From Rostratula benghalensis (Eukaryota; Chordata; Aves; Charadriiformes; Rostratulidae): a stretch of 64,000 bases of DNA. Both the position numbers and the translations under genes were made by a program. How positions within the stretch are numbered: the stretch's first letter is position 1; each line of letters starts with the position of its first letter. Where the stretch lies: assembly GCA_013399305.1 (NCBI GenBank), contig VXAI01000067.1, forward strand, positions 3,803,286-3,867,285, written 5' to 3'. Under the pieces are notes generated by a model. That model worked only from the letters and a program-made list of their open reading frames with translations, was not told where the DNA came from and searched no databases. Shown in pieces: positions 1 through 13,400 of the stretch.

Positions 1-3000
1 TTGTATAAATTAATACAATAATAAGCTTTCAGTATTTCCAAGTTGAAAACAGCAACTCCTACTGCAGCTGCACTAGCTGAGTCAATGTGTCCGTACTTTC
101 CCCAGCAGCGTATGACTACTAATATTTTTACCCATAGGTTTAGAATTACAGGAAGTTGGTAGGAATGAAGTCCCATATAATTGAGTATCAAGTCTGGGAT
201 TGAATTTCCAAATAGTAACCATGCTAGCAAACTGCTGAGGTCTGAATTATGCATAAACCAGTGAATTAAGCCTCCTCTTCCTTAAAAAAAAATCAATTTA
301 AAAAGAGTCTTTCTGCACTATTTCAATAAAAGTTGAAATAAAGCTGGCATTATCGTGCAATCTTCACACTGTTAAACAATCAGACTTTGTAAAGATTTGC
401 ACATAGTAGAAACTTTCCTGCCAATTAATTAATAATTTTCACCGAGGTGCAACTGAATTAGAGCCACAAAACACTACTCTGATTGATAATTTGGTATTTA
501 CTTCCAGCCTACCACATTAACCTTTTATTTCATATTTTAACCTTTCCAAATTACAGCTGTTAAAAGGTAGAACGAAACAAACTATTCTTACAAACTAAAC
601 TACCTTGTCTTGTTTGCTGAAAGCCCACAATAAGCAGACAGTCATTAGAGTTTAATATGGCATGCAAATACATGACGAGCTATCCAAACTTGAGAACACT
701 GACCTGAGTATGCACAAAGATAAATATGATTATTATACACAATTACATAAGAAAGCTATTCTGTATAATTAGAAACTGTTTCATATATATATATATAGCT
801 AATTACTAATATTTTATTTGGAAAAAAAAAAAGAAAGAAAATGTTCACCATATCAAGAAGTTAATATACTGTCAATTCTTACAAGAGTAATGGGATTAAG
901 AATTCCTACAAAATGTTTCAGTGGGTCACAGAGTCTGAAGAGGTCCTTTGCTGGCACCTAGCGGGACTTTTGAAAAAAGACAAACTTGAATCTGATGTTA
1001 AATGGTTTGGGGTTTTTTTTATTTTTTAAAAAACAAACATTTGGCTATGAATGTACTTTTGAATACAGAAGCCATATATGATACAGTACCAAAGGCTACC
1101 ACAGTAACAAGATATTACTTAGTGCTGCTGAAAAAGTGCAAGCAGAAGAGAACACTACGCCATTTATACTTTTATAGGTCATACTACTGATTTTTTTCTA
1201 CTCCATATTTATTTAACCTTTACTGTATTTTAAGCTAGGAGGCAGTAAAATTAACATTTATACCTCTTTCCCAAAAAAGAGCCAAGAATCAAATCCACAG
1301 TACTCTGTTTGCAAGCAACAAATTTGTTTTCTAATTATACTCCAGGGCTTACTTAACCTCTGTTACCTGAATTCCATGATTAGAATGCAGCAATAAATGC
1401 ATACTAGCTTATTCATAAAAAGCCAACAAATACAATAGTTCATTTATTTTATTATGGTTTACCAAAATGTTCTATGTTGGGGGGGTTGGGGTGGGGGAGA
1501 GGTTGAAAGGCAAATACCATAAAAGATTCTTTTGGTCAGTTTCATAAAGTTACATTTGAAATTCAAGCCATAAATTAAAAACAGAAACCAAACAACACAA
1601 GAAAAAATCCACCCTAAGATATGAGTGAAGAGTACAAAATAAATTTCTTAAAGCTCCTTTCCCTCCCACCCCAACAACAAACTTACTAGTAGCACAGTTC
1701 ATAAAATGTTAGTAAAACATTTTTCCAATTTTACTAAAGAAACCCCTAAGAAAATGATAAACTGACATAACTCATGCTTAGGATTAAAGTGAAATCTCTC
1801 AGTATCTCGCTCTTCCTTCGCTATATCTGCATAGGTATAGCCAGCCAAGTACAGCTTCCTTAAGTCAACATGGAATGGCTTTTAAAATGCAAAATTCTGT
1901 CCTGTTGAATTAGAACGGACAAAAATTGAAAATATTAATTTTTTTAAATTTTCAGTACCTCCATTCAAAACTTCACATCATTGACTTCTTCAATATCAAC
2001 AACAGATTTTGGCACTTCATTTGAAATATACCTAATTATCACAAGTTATTGTTAGACAGGAAGAGATAGCAAAAAGTCATCTAATCCCTTCACTGGTCCA
2101 TCTCATAAGTGATCTCCTAGTCCTCCTTGAAAGATTTTTCTATTGTGTTTTTAAAGACAATCATAATTGCAGACTGCACAAACTGCTCAAGCCCTTTATT
2201 CTACTAATGGTTTACAAGTCAGCAGAACAAACCTAGATTTAGTGCTCCCTTACCAAATCCAAGACAGGTGATCTTTTAAAAGTTTTAAAGCTATTACAGA
2301 AATATTTTAAAACTCCAGTTGTTGGCAATACACAGGTTGGTGCAGCAGGGCTTTGAATTTAAGCCTTTAAAGATGAGTTTCGGGCCTGGTTTCCAAGAAA
2401 GCAACATTTCTTAAACAGAAAACACAGATTTTAGGCTTCAGTTTCTCCTGAAAAGTTACAGGGAATAAAAAACACTTAGGATAAATTTTTCTAAGGATGA
2501 AATATCTGTTGGAAGTACAGTCTCGCAAATAAGAGAACTTCAGTTTTATCAGCTTGCTCACAGGTAGAGTTTAAACAGTCATCCAGTAAGTAGAAGAAAA
2601 GGCTTATTTACACTGAAGCCCACTAAAATAATGGAAGATTAAACACCCGATCATTGGCAGAGAGTGCAAGGCACCTATGATTTCTAACATATGAAGATGA
2701 ATTAATAGAACTGGGGGGGCTTGTCAATGCTAAACAACAATCACAGCTAAGGCAACAATTGGACTTATTTAAACAGCTCAAGACCCTGGGATAGAAACTT
2801 TGTGTTTCTGAAAGCAAGCTAAATAGAAATACGGAGACAGCCTTTTCCATGCACTGAATGAGACAGAGAAGATGAAAAATATTAGGGTTATTGTAGAGCT
2901 ATACAGTGACTGACAAAGGTCATGACTCTTTGATCTCTAAATACAATCATACATAGGAAACAAAGCACCATTTCCAAGTCGCTGCCAATAAAAGGTTTTC

Positions 3001-4422
3001 TTGATTCCTCTCCCATAAGCAAACAGGTCAAACAACTAATTTATTCTGAATTAGAAAAAGAATGCTAGGGAATTCTCTTGGTGGAGAGAAACAAAGAAAG
3101 CATGGGCCTTCTTCCCCCCCAAAAAATCAATAATCTGACTTTCTAAACATACCCTCTACCTTCCAAGGGGTGGCAGTAATGCTCCAATGACTAAGGGACA
3201 AAGTACTTTAACCTCATCAAGAATACATTGTAGCCCACATCATGTTGAGATGAACACCCGAACATCCTGAAAAATCATAATTAACCTGCCACATAAGCCA
3301 CAAAAGCTGGTGATTCCATCTAAAATTTCATTTAAAAAAAATCAGAGACACTTTATTTGAAATACTTGGGACAGGTAATATCACCAGTCAAGAATAAATG
3401 GTCTGGGAACTCTGTAATGCCTGTAACCAAAAAACAAGCTACTTTTTTTTCTTGAATCTAAATATTCTAGACAGTCAGTACTTCTATTTACATACATTTT
3501 CACTCTTCCCAACTTTAGCAGAGCAGGTCCTCCATAAAAGATACAATCAATTACTGAGTATATGCAGAAAGCATTAGGAAAAAATAGTAAGCTTCTCACA
3601 GCCAACACACTATTCAAGCACAAAAAGATCCTTTCTAACACCTATTAGAATGAAATTGTGTTTGGAGTACAAACTAAAGAGCACTCGATGCCTCCCATTA
3701 GTTTAAAACTATTGCAGAAGGAAAAGGTTTATATTCCAGTGAGAAGGAATGCCTGTGAAGTGGCCCTAGGATGCAAATGTCATGACTGCACTGCTGCCAA
3801 TGTTACACATTTGCAATGAAACAGACAGACAGATAGATAGGTAAATAGACATCTTCACACCTTAAATGAGAGCATGGTGAGAGGAGGAGTTTTGAGTTCA
3901 CTGGGAAAATAAATGTGCACACTATCCTCATCTCACTCATCACGTGCCATGCATAGTGACACCCATCTACAAGATCATAATCCACTGTCCCACTTCTTAA
4001 GATTTCCAAAGAAAATGCACACACTACTTCTTTCACACTACTCTTCATACACAGAAGCTTCTCACACCACATACAGAGATGCCTACAGTGTCAATGCTAC
4101 TTTATGGGAAAAATAAACATTCAATCCAGAGCTTTCAATATCACCGAAGACTTGGCTATATCATTTGAAATGCACTACTAAAAAAGGACACTTTTATGAG
4201 TTAAAGCAAATTGGAAGTTAATAATAATAATATAACTGCTTCAAAACATGACAAAGTGCTGTAATGTCAGATAAGTGAACAAATCAGTTCTGCCTTTAGT
4301 TTTAGGTTTCATTATAGAAGGTAAGGTTGTTCGGTGTGGGTTTTTCAACCATGTTGAGCCCAGGTGAACTTACTTTAATTCAAGTCTTTAATATATTGCA
4401 ATATTAACACAAAAGGACCTAC
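1..4422 (-). other. NEDD4: NEDD4 intron (partial, left edge)
   Basis: AT-rich intron with no exon I can support. Open frames here are at most 103 codons and none resembles NEDD4. It holds a G-rich tract at 1479-1497, and a short GACA/GATA microsatellite at about 3821-3841. Mammalian long NEDD4 isoforms use a large alternative exon that splices to the TRDDFLG exon and so should map within this intron; it is not in this part. Confidence 0.85.
1479..1497 (+). repeat. G-rich tract, quadruplex-capable
   Basis: The plus strand reads G7-TT-G4-T-G5, which satisfies the four-run G3 pattern if the first run is split. It lies in a NEDD4 intron, so the transcript would be C-rich here. Confidence 0.6.
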
Positions 4423-4476
4423 CAAACGGTTTTCATCAAATACTTCAAAGAGGAGTCTGTGTTTCTGAGGATTAAC
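4423..4476 (-). CDS. NEDD4: NEDD4 coding exon 5 (C2 domain)
   Basis: The 54-nt exon encodes VNPQKHRLLFEVFDENRL between a TTTCCTAG acceptor and a GTAGGT donor. The next expected exon (TRDDFLGQ...) is not seen between 1 and 4422, so the following intron runs off the left edge. Confidence 0.95.
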
Positions 4477-7400
4477 CTAGGAAAAAGAAATATGTTAATA
4501 ATAGCTAAAATCTATGCTGAATTCCAGCATTTCTCTTCAGCAAAAGCTCTATGTTCATGCAGGAGGAAAAAAATACTTAAGACGTAAACTAAACAGCAAA
4601 TCTGGACCTTGCTGCCACTTCACTGTGCAACACACTTCAGTCAGAACCAGTGAGCCAAGAGTGGTGCTATCCCAAACCATTTTTAAATCTGTGTTCATGT
4701 TTTTAAACATTCATGGAATAGGGAAGATAGCATCAAGACTGAAAATTTATTCCGGCACAAATAAAAATGTTAAAGAATGTATTTCTAAGGAAAACAGTTT
4801 GTGAGGCTTTTTGAACATAAATTCTAGAAGTATTTCTGATTTTATGCTGAAGTAGTGAGAAAACATTTTTACTAATGTGTTAATATAATATCTAACATAG
4901 GTAATTAAGGCTGTAAAAACCACTTACTCTAAATAAGAATTCTTCGTTCCACTTTGGATTTAAGGACTACATGGGAAGGGATGAGAAAAAAAACAAAACA
5001 AACACCATTGGTTATAGTAACAATTACATATTGGTGTCCTTCTTGATGTTTTATATCTGTTTCATCCTGTGTAACAACCCACTTAAGTTACAAAAGTTAA
5101 CCTTGTTATTGCAGTTAAAAGTCACAGGAGTCTTATACTCTTTAATACAGTGCAAAATGGAGACAATTTATGCAACTGTTCTCAGATTTTGGCTGATGCC
5201 ATGGATGCAGAGAAAGGCCCATGGTAGTGTCCAAAACAGTTAATTTATGGTGTGTCTTCAGTGGTAATCACTGCCTTCTCCTCAGTCCACTGTCCTCATT
5301 GCTTACACACAAACGTCTGTTAAACCTGAAATGACGAACTCTTCGCAAATGCCAAATCTAGACAGACCAGGCACAGGTGAGCCAAACACAATATAACCTG
5401 TTCACCTAAACACATCTTTCACATCTTTTGTGGCTATTTTTAAAAATACTAGAGATACTTTGAACTCTCATCATAGCTAAACAATTATCAACATGAAGGC
5501 AAAACGCATGAGCAATTTTGTAACATAAAATCACAGCCACTATCTGAGAACAATGGTTTGGAAGAGTACTTTCCCTCTCACATATATAATTTTTCATTTT
5601 CAGTTGATCTAACATAACTTATCAGTGCTAACACTGACTTTTACCCACAGGTATTCTGGAGAAACAAGTAGTATCATGATTCAGATTCAGATGAACTGTG
5701 CAATTTGATGTTGAAATACAACAAATTGTGTTTATGTTTCAAATGTTAAAAAAAAAATAAAAGTTGTGCAGCAAGAAGGAGAAATTCTTATACCATTAAA
5801 GATCTCAGAAAATCAGAGCGATCCAGTAGTTCCATGAATGATGTACTTTTGAATCCATACTCACCCTATACTCCTTAGTGTTTCTCTGCCTCTCCCTAAA
5901 ATTATTGAAGGGAAAATACCAAAATAATGCCATGAACAGAGAAAGAGTAGGTCATGGAACATTCCTTTCCCCATGTCTGTTTACTCAATGACATATTAAT
6001 TCTCATGTTTCCTGTAATATTAACTTGTCCTCTAGTTTGATTAAAAAAAACAAAACAAAAAAAATCAAACAAAACCATCACACCCACAGAGACAAGAAGG
6101 CTAACCTTTTTAATTGTTTTTGTCTGAACACTGGTAAGGACTCCATTCACTGGATCATACACTGTCACTTTCACATACGGGTCACTGGGAGGGGGAAAGA
6201 AGAAGATAAGCATGCTGCTCTATATCCTTTCTGTCAGCATTATTAGCAGTTGAATTTTAAAAGGCTTACATTAATAGAAGCTATGAAGGTACGAGTTACA
6301 ATTACTTTATGAGCACCATATACGTTTGCACTTAAAATAATTTTATAAATAGTTTCAGAGATAAAACTAATCTGAACATTGTTACTGATTGTGACCATAC
6401 AAGCCATGCCATTTCATATTCTATGGATCACTACAATTTGATTCTCTCTCCTCTTTTACAGTTCTTATTTCGTGAGAACACATTTAATAAATCATCATGC
6501 ATTTCAACAAGAGACACATGAAAAAAATCAGCTGTGATTAACAAAGTTTGAAGTATTAAATCTCTTGTTTTTAACAATTTAAAACACCTGGAATTTGAGG
6601 TGCTTCCCATGAACATGCAGTGTGTTCTACCAAAGAGTTTGAGTTTAGCCCAAATTTTTCTGTAAATGAAGGTGTCCTAACACGGTTGCTTAAAATGACC
6701 TAATGCCTCAGATATCTTTTTTTTTCCTTCCTGTGGTACAATAAACAACAGATGATATGAATATCTACTTTTCAGAAACAGAGTCAAAGCATTCAATTGT
6801 TCAAACAGACTAGTAACAAAAGGTGACCAAGACTGTCTGCCATAAGGCAAAAGAGCATGTGATTTCCACATATTTAAGTTATGATGAGAAAAGCTGCCTT
6901 ATTTTTGTTTAAAGAAAAAAAACTGCATGTGAAAAAAAAAAGAGAGACACTGCCTGGCTCTAGGGAAAATGAGTATCACAAGAGAATTTTTTCTAATGCT
7001 AAACTGATATCATACATAATTTTGCTAGTGCTAAAATAACAGCATTTTGCTGGCTGCAGAACTACTACTAAAACCATCAGTACTTCTCTAGATCCTCTGT
7101 AGACAGGCCAGAAGAAAAAGTAGCTTTAGTGCAACTACGTGCTGCCACTTGTCAATTGTACAAGATTGTACAGAACATTCCAATTACAAAGCCCGGTCTT
7201 TCCTGTGGTAAATGTTAAGCCACTTCGATTGTTTCTTCCCTTATACAGACTGTTAACTTTGAAATCTGTACATATCCAGACCCTGCAGCCACTGGCATGG
7301 GTTTACTACATCTATAGCAATGTTCAATGTACTCCTCTGCATATAATTTAAGTTTAAATCGTCTTGTTGCTACCAGTGTTTAGTGCTGTGCTCATTCCAA

Positions 7401-10400
7401 GTCTCAGATGAGACAATTTTGATTATAATTCAACTATTGTTACTGTAGCTGCAGTCTATCTCAAGTAAAATGTATATGTGTATCAATCTTTCATGGCAGG
7501 ACTATCCTACCATGCAGAGAATTAAGCCCTCTCATACATTATTTTGCCAAAGCATAAGATCTGTCCAAGTGAGTCTTGGGAAAGAATACAAGTATTTTCA
7601 TGTGTTTATTAAGTCTCTGATCATTTTATAAGGTTACCAGTTAAAACAGTTCTGATTTTTTTTTGGAAAGAGGCACAGCAGGATTTTCTAAGACCTAAAC
7701 AACTGTGGAATTAAAATAGACCCAGCTGTCTCTTAACACATTGAAGACATATATTCTTACCTGGCTCCTAAGATATCCTTCTTGGCCAGGCCAATTCCAG
7801 CTATAACCTTCACCCTGACAATCCGTGTGTTCTCCTAAAATACAAAATAACATATTCAAGATACATTCAGATATATTTTTCAGCTCTATTTTTAATTTAT
7901 AAAGCTAAAAAGCAATTATTGGCATAATTTTGAATTCATACTGAAAACTATAGTCTTGGTAATGCAGTTACTTTGTCTGACAGAAACAGCTCTAAGTTTC
8001 AGTAGCAAATTTATTCTATCTTTACCCCTTTTGAAGTCTTACCACCATCATATCCACATATCCATATCCATCGTATCCACATATGATGGTAGACACAGAA
8101 TCCAAAACACTGGATAAGTCATTACAGTACAATTTGAAGGTTTTTTAAAATTCATTTTATTTTATATCTCAGCATTCTAAAGCAGTGAGATTTTGTTTTG
8201 AGTTAGACTGCTTAATCCCACAGAACCTAGCATGCAACTGTTCCAGCCAGCTTTCTTTCCCAAACAACAAATTGTTCTGGCAGTGCAAGCCTTGCAGTAC
8301 ATCAGTATCAGATCAGATGCAGTGTGCCCGTACTGCACAGCACACACATGAAGACCTTCTCCTGGGCCAATGGTAAAAGCAAGATGCTAAGCTGCTATTG
8401 CCACCAATCGTACAGCCCGGTGACTTGTACTGCTCGCAGGAAGGAGAGCACGTGGAAGCAGTTTCTAAGAGCAGTTCCCACATTTCTCAGTGGGCAATTC
8501 TTAGCCATCTTTGGTACAGAGCAAGGCAAGAACCTTTGTGAAAACATACTCTGAACAGCATAACAATTTTTGATGCACATGGACATGACCTGTTAAGACA
8601 GGAGGAATGGGCTGCCATTTACATCTCACTAGCCATTCAAGAGAGTTGCGAGACAAATGAATATGGACTGAGCAGGTTTTTACCTAATGGTACCTCAGCA
8701 TTCACCAGACCTCCTGGGGGCAATAAAAAGTGTATCAAATTCATCAGGACAGATTAATTATGCAGTAAAGAACTCTCAAAAAAGGCAAGAATAAATAATT
8801 CTTGCATCTACTTTTTTTTTTCCCCAGCACAGAGAGGCCACGCCCATAATATTGGAATTTCTGAAATGATGTGTCAAGAGGGTATGAGATATTTTAAAAC
8901 AAAAAACTATTTCAGTTCGCATTATTCAAATTACAACTTCACAAGAGTAACGTAAGTGACTGCACTCCTCCTGTTAATTAACATAGCTGTGCAAAGTCTT
9001 CCAGGGCTTGTCTGATAAGCTACTGAATTCAAGACAGGAAAAAAAAAAAAGAAATCCCAACAGCTATGAACATGTCAGAGGAAGAGGACAAATGAGCACT
9101 GTTTCCCCAGAAAGCAAAAAGCTCTGCAGATGAAGGACTGTTTGTAGGCAATGGCTAGTCAGAGATGCTTGTGAGGAAAGCTGATCCAATCTAGGTGGTT
9201 GAAGAGTTAAACAGATACCACAGCAATGGGTGAAACAGCAGATGTTGTCCCTGGGGCCTTCCTGAATTCCACATATCATTGAAGCGCTTTCAAAAGGAAA
9301 CTCGTAGGAAGTACTCAAGAAGTTTGCTTTATCATCGGTCTCATATATAACCATAGGGCTGAACTCCCTAACCAATACCAGTTGGAGGGGTTCATAAAGC
9401 TGACAGAAAATGGCATGCTAATCCTGAGACAGGGACTACCAGCTAATAAGGTAAAATTTAAAACAAACCACTAAATAAAAATAAAGTAAGCAGATATCTC
9501 CCACCCTCTATAGTTAAATGTGATTGCCAGGGTACAGGGATGAATCTACAGTATCAATTTACTGGCAAAACAGTCAATTGGCCAACACAATTCCAGCCAA
9601 ATTACTTGTCTATCTTCCACCTTCACCCCAAAGAAAATTTCTCCTACTAGGACACCTAATAGTTCAGAAAAGAAAAACCTAACAACCAACCTCACCAAGC
9701 ACTGACCACCAGTAAGTGTACTAAGGTTTAACAATTCTTAGTAATGACCAGGCTTTAAGGCACATAACATTACCAATATGTTTTAGGACAGCAATAGAAC
9801 TGGCCAGATTTAAGAAAAAATAAGTATAAAACTATGTTGCCATCAAATTAAGAGCCACTTGTTGGCATTTTTTATACATTGCAAATATCCAAAAATATCC
9901 ACCCTTGTCTTACATTCCAAAATAGTGTCAATTTATCTTCTATCAATAGATTGGTTTCAATGACACTAAACATCAGGAAGGTTACCCAAGCTGAAGAGCA
10001 CCACATGTGCATTTCCACTCCCACTGAGCATTTCTGCACCTCACTCAGTGCACCGCTGCCCCCTCCCAACAAAAGGGGTGTCCTCAGCCACAGCCCATGG
10101 GACACAGCTGACAGAACACAGCTCAAGAAACAATCTCACTGCCTCCTTAGAAAAAGACCAAGAGCAAACACAGGTGTAAGATACACTGCCCTAGAAGACA
10201 AATACCTTTTCTTGCATCTGTGTTTAGTTTCTTAGATCATGAGCTTTTCTAGGTTATTGAAGCGTAAGAACAGTAAAGACAATTAAAGACACTTTTGGGT
10301 ATGGGCATCGCAGAGTCAGGCTTAACAGGCCATCAACATACCCCACACTGGGGAGATCCCAGAAATAGGATCTATACTCCTCAGATTTTAAAGTTGGCTT

Positions 10401-13400
10401 AATCATGCAGTTTATTTACTTATATCATAATACAGATCTGAACGCTATTTTACAAAAAGTCTATATGCTTTGTACATGACCTCAGAAAACTAGAAGCTGC
10501 AAACCTGAGGCTGGTATACAGTAGGTTGATTTAAACATGCCTTGCTGAAAGAAAGAGTTATTTGTTTGGTGTTGGTACCAAATTAGGACAGCTACAGGAT
10601 TTGCAGAACACCTAAGCAAGCTGACATCTGCTTATGAATTGCCACATAGAATTAACCTTCTAGGGTAATAGAATGTTTTGTAAACTGTTTTTAAGTTGTT
10701 CAACACCATCTTCCCCATAGAGTTCTTTTTTTTTTGCTTTCTCCACCAACCATTCTCACCCCACAAAAAGCCACCACTCATCTTTTTCTGTATTTTTTAA
10801 ACTGATAGGTGACACCGAAGTGTCCAGTGCTTCCTTTTCCAAGCTATAAAGACTAGAATCTTCACATAAAAAAACCCCACGCTAACATGCAAGGGCAATG
10901 CTTAATCAAGAGATATTACATTTCCCATTCTCCCATCACATTAGTGTGGAAGGCAGATCCGAAGAAATTCAGACAGCTCAATCCAAATGCAGTCAGAAGT
11001 GCCTTGTGCTGGAAAGACCCATTATGCTATGACCCCACACATCCTGAAGAGGCAGAGGCCTGCTGACAGGAGAAGCTCTGTGCTGTGACCATATGACCTT
11101 TTCTCCACACTCACTGGCAACAGGCAGAACTGCTGCTACATTTCACAAAAGCTGCCCCAAACACTGACCTGATAAAGTAATGAACAGCCAAACAGTCCCA
11201 GGACTCCTTGAAGCTAATTTCACACAGCCAAAGATTAGGTGATGAAAGCTCTATGTGGAGGCAACACATCCACAAAGGAAAGGTTCAAAATCAAAATTTC
11301 ATTGTTTCAAAGGCAATTTTGAACCTTTTCTTCTTCATTCACTTTGCTCAGAAGCACCTTATTTGCCCACTTCATATGAATACAAAAGAAATGGTGGTTC
11401 AGTAACTGCTTCTGTAGATGCAGAAGCAGCTGTAGCCCAAGAGCATTTTCATGGTCCAAGTTACACACAGGTTAGAGCCTGCACCTCTTCTATACTGACT
11501 GCAGACACTCTCATGCTCACCTTGCTCCTCTTTTCCACCACTGCAGTGCTTCCAGTGATTTTGGTGGCACAGGAACAGACAGGCACTTAGTCAGTAACCA
11601 GTTACATGCCAGCTACATCTAGCAGGACTGCAGCTTGTCTAGGAAACTGCTCTCAGACCAACTATCTCCCCAAGAGTCTCTTTCTGGCCATAAATACCCA
11701 CCCATGCTTTTGCAGTCTTGGCTTTAACTTGAAAGGGTCAGTCTGAATTTATTCTCTCTGTAAGTCTGAAGAAATGGAGCATTCACCACTGCTTTGAACA
11801 CACAAGGAGTCTTACAGGTTTAATGCCCAAGCACCAGCTACTAAGTAACACAGACATGAACACAACAGCCCATCAAAGGCAGCAGGTCTGGGCACAGAGC
11901 TGTACAAGGGGTGTTTGTATAGACGAAACAAGGATGTAAAACAGAAGATGGTCGTATCTGCTGGACTACTAGACAGCTTTTTCTGAGGAAGCCAATAGAA
12001 AAGTAGTCAGAGTAGTCATAACAGAGAGCACACTTTGTAGTAAACAATTGCTCTAGGCAATAACATCCTGTTATTCTTTTGTTCCAGCTAGATAGGTCAA
12101 GATTCAACTACCACTAAATCAAGCCAAGAAAAGAGTACCAAGGATATTAGAGTGATCAAACAGTACAGCAGCAGCATCACCTTTTAAGATTCTGCTTATG
12201 TCAGGAATTACATATTAAGGCTTTCCTAGGCTTCATACCACATCTGCGTATCGTGCACAGATAAAAATGGAACAGAAAAATCAGATTTGGATATATGTAG
12301 ATAAGGCAGGCTGAAATCAACATACCAATAGCTTGGACGTTCCAACCTGAAATCAGCAAATAACCTGGCCCAGTGAAAGAGCACAAAAGGAAGGGATGTT
12401 GAATGGACCAAACATGTTCTACATTCCATTGAGAGTGATCTTTTCCATCCCATGTACTGAGGTCCAAAAAGTCAGTAGAAGGAAGGCGGGGGGGGGGGGC
12501 GGAAAGAGATTAGCCACTACTGTAGAGTGTTCTGCAGTGCACATCTACAGAGACTGCTTACCTTATTAAGGAACAGCTATAAACAGCAAGAAAAGTTAGA
12601 GGACACTTGCACAGGTATAAGAACACTAAAGCCAAGAGTCCTTTAAAGAATAATACTAGCATAAGAAATACACACCATGAATATATAGTTTCTTTTACAG
12701 CAAGATTCTCAAATCTGTGAGACATCTTACTCAAGGTATCCAGCTTTACCCTACTAGTGGTTTGTATTTTGAACACAAATCATTGACTAAAGACAGACAA
12801 CATCACATAAGAGGCTCTGAAGCCTAAGAGCAGCTTGGAAACGATGCTGAAAGATAACTTACAGCTAAAGTAACCACATATTCCAACGGAGTAAATAGAT
12901 AGCTTCTTGCATCTGCCAATTTTAGTACAGAAACACAGCAGTGTTAAAAAACCTGTATCTTCACAAGTTTCCTAGCCTGTATCTCCAATCCAAAAGCACT
13001 ATTACTTATTCCAAATTGCATTAAAAGTTTGCTTTGGTTTTTGTTTTGTTCTGGTTTGGTCTTGGTTTGTTATTTAGTTTAGGTTTTGGAGTGTGGGGTT
13101 TGCGTTTTTTTATGGTCACTAAGGATCTCAAAGTTAAAAGTTACGTTTGAGTGTTTCACAACAAAAATGTGTTCCTTAATGGCATTTACTGAAGCAATAA
13201 GCAATATTTTCATCTCAAAGAAACCCCTCAGTCTGAATAATTAAGGATTTGGCTCTTCTATCACCTACATGAGGGTTAGCACAGGTTTTCCCTTAAGCAG
13301 TCCAGAAGATACTGGCATTCTTCACCTGTCTAACATTAAAACAACATTTGAGAACAGACCTTCCTCATATTTTATAGAGAAATAGGTACTAAGATTTTTC

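Larger units (their letters stand above)
4477..7760 (-). other. NEDD4: NEDD4 introns between coding exons 2 and 5
   Basis: Non-exonic stretches 4477-4927, 4967-6105 and 6185-7760 are ordinary AT-rich intron. Apart from splice sites and short A or T runs I see no further gene or notable structure. Confidence 0.8.

Noticed and set aside
1965..2031. Possible terminal exon reading YISNEVPKSVVDIEEVNDVK after an AG, then a stop, on the minus strand
   Set aside because: Only about 20 codons, a weak acceptor, no resemblance to NEDD4 and no supporting neighbour exon. Best explained by chance.
2041..2220. Weak old-LINE-like text (AAAAGTCATCTAATCCC... TGCTCAAGCCC)
   Set aside because: A few CR1/L3-like words only; borders and family cannot be set by eye.
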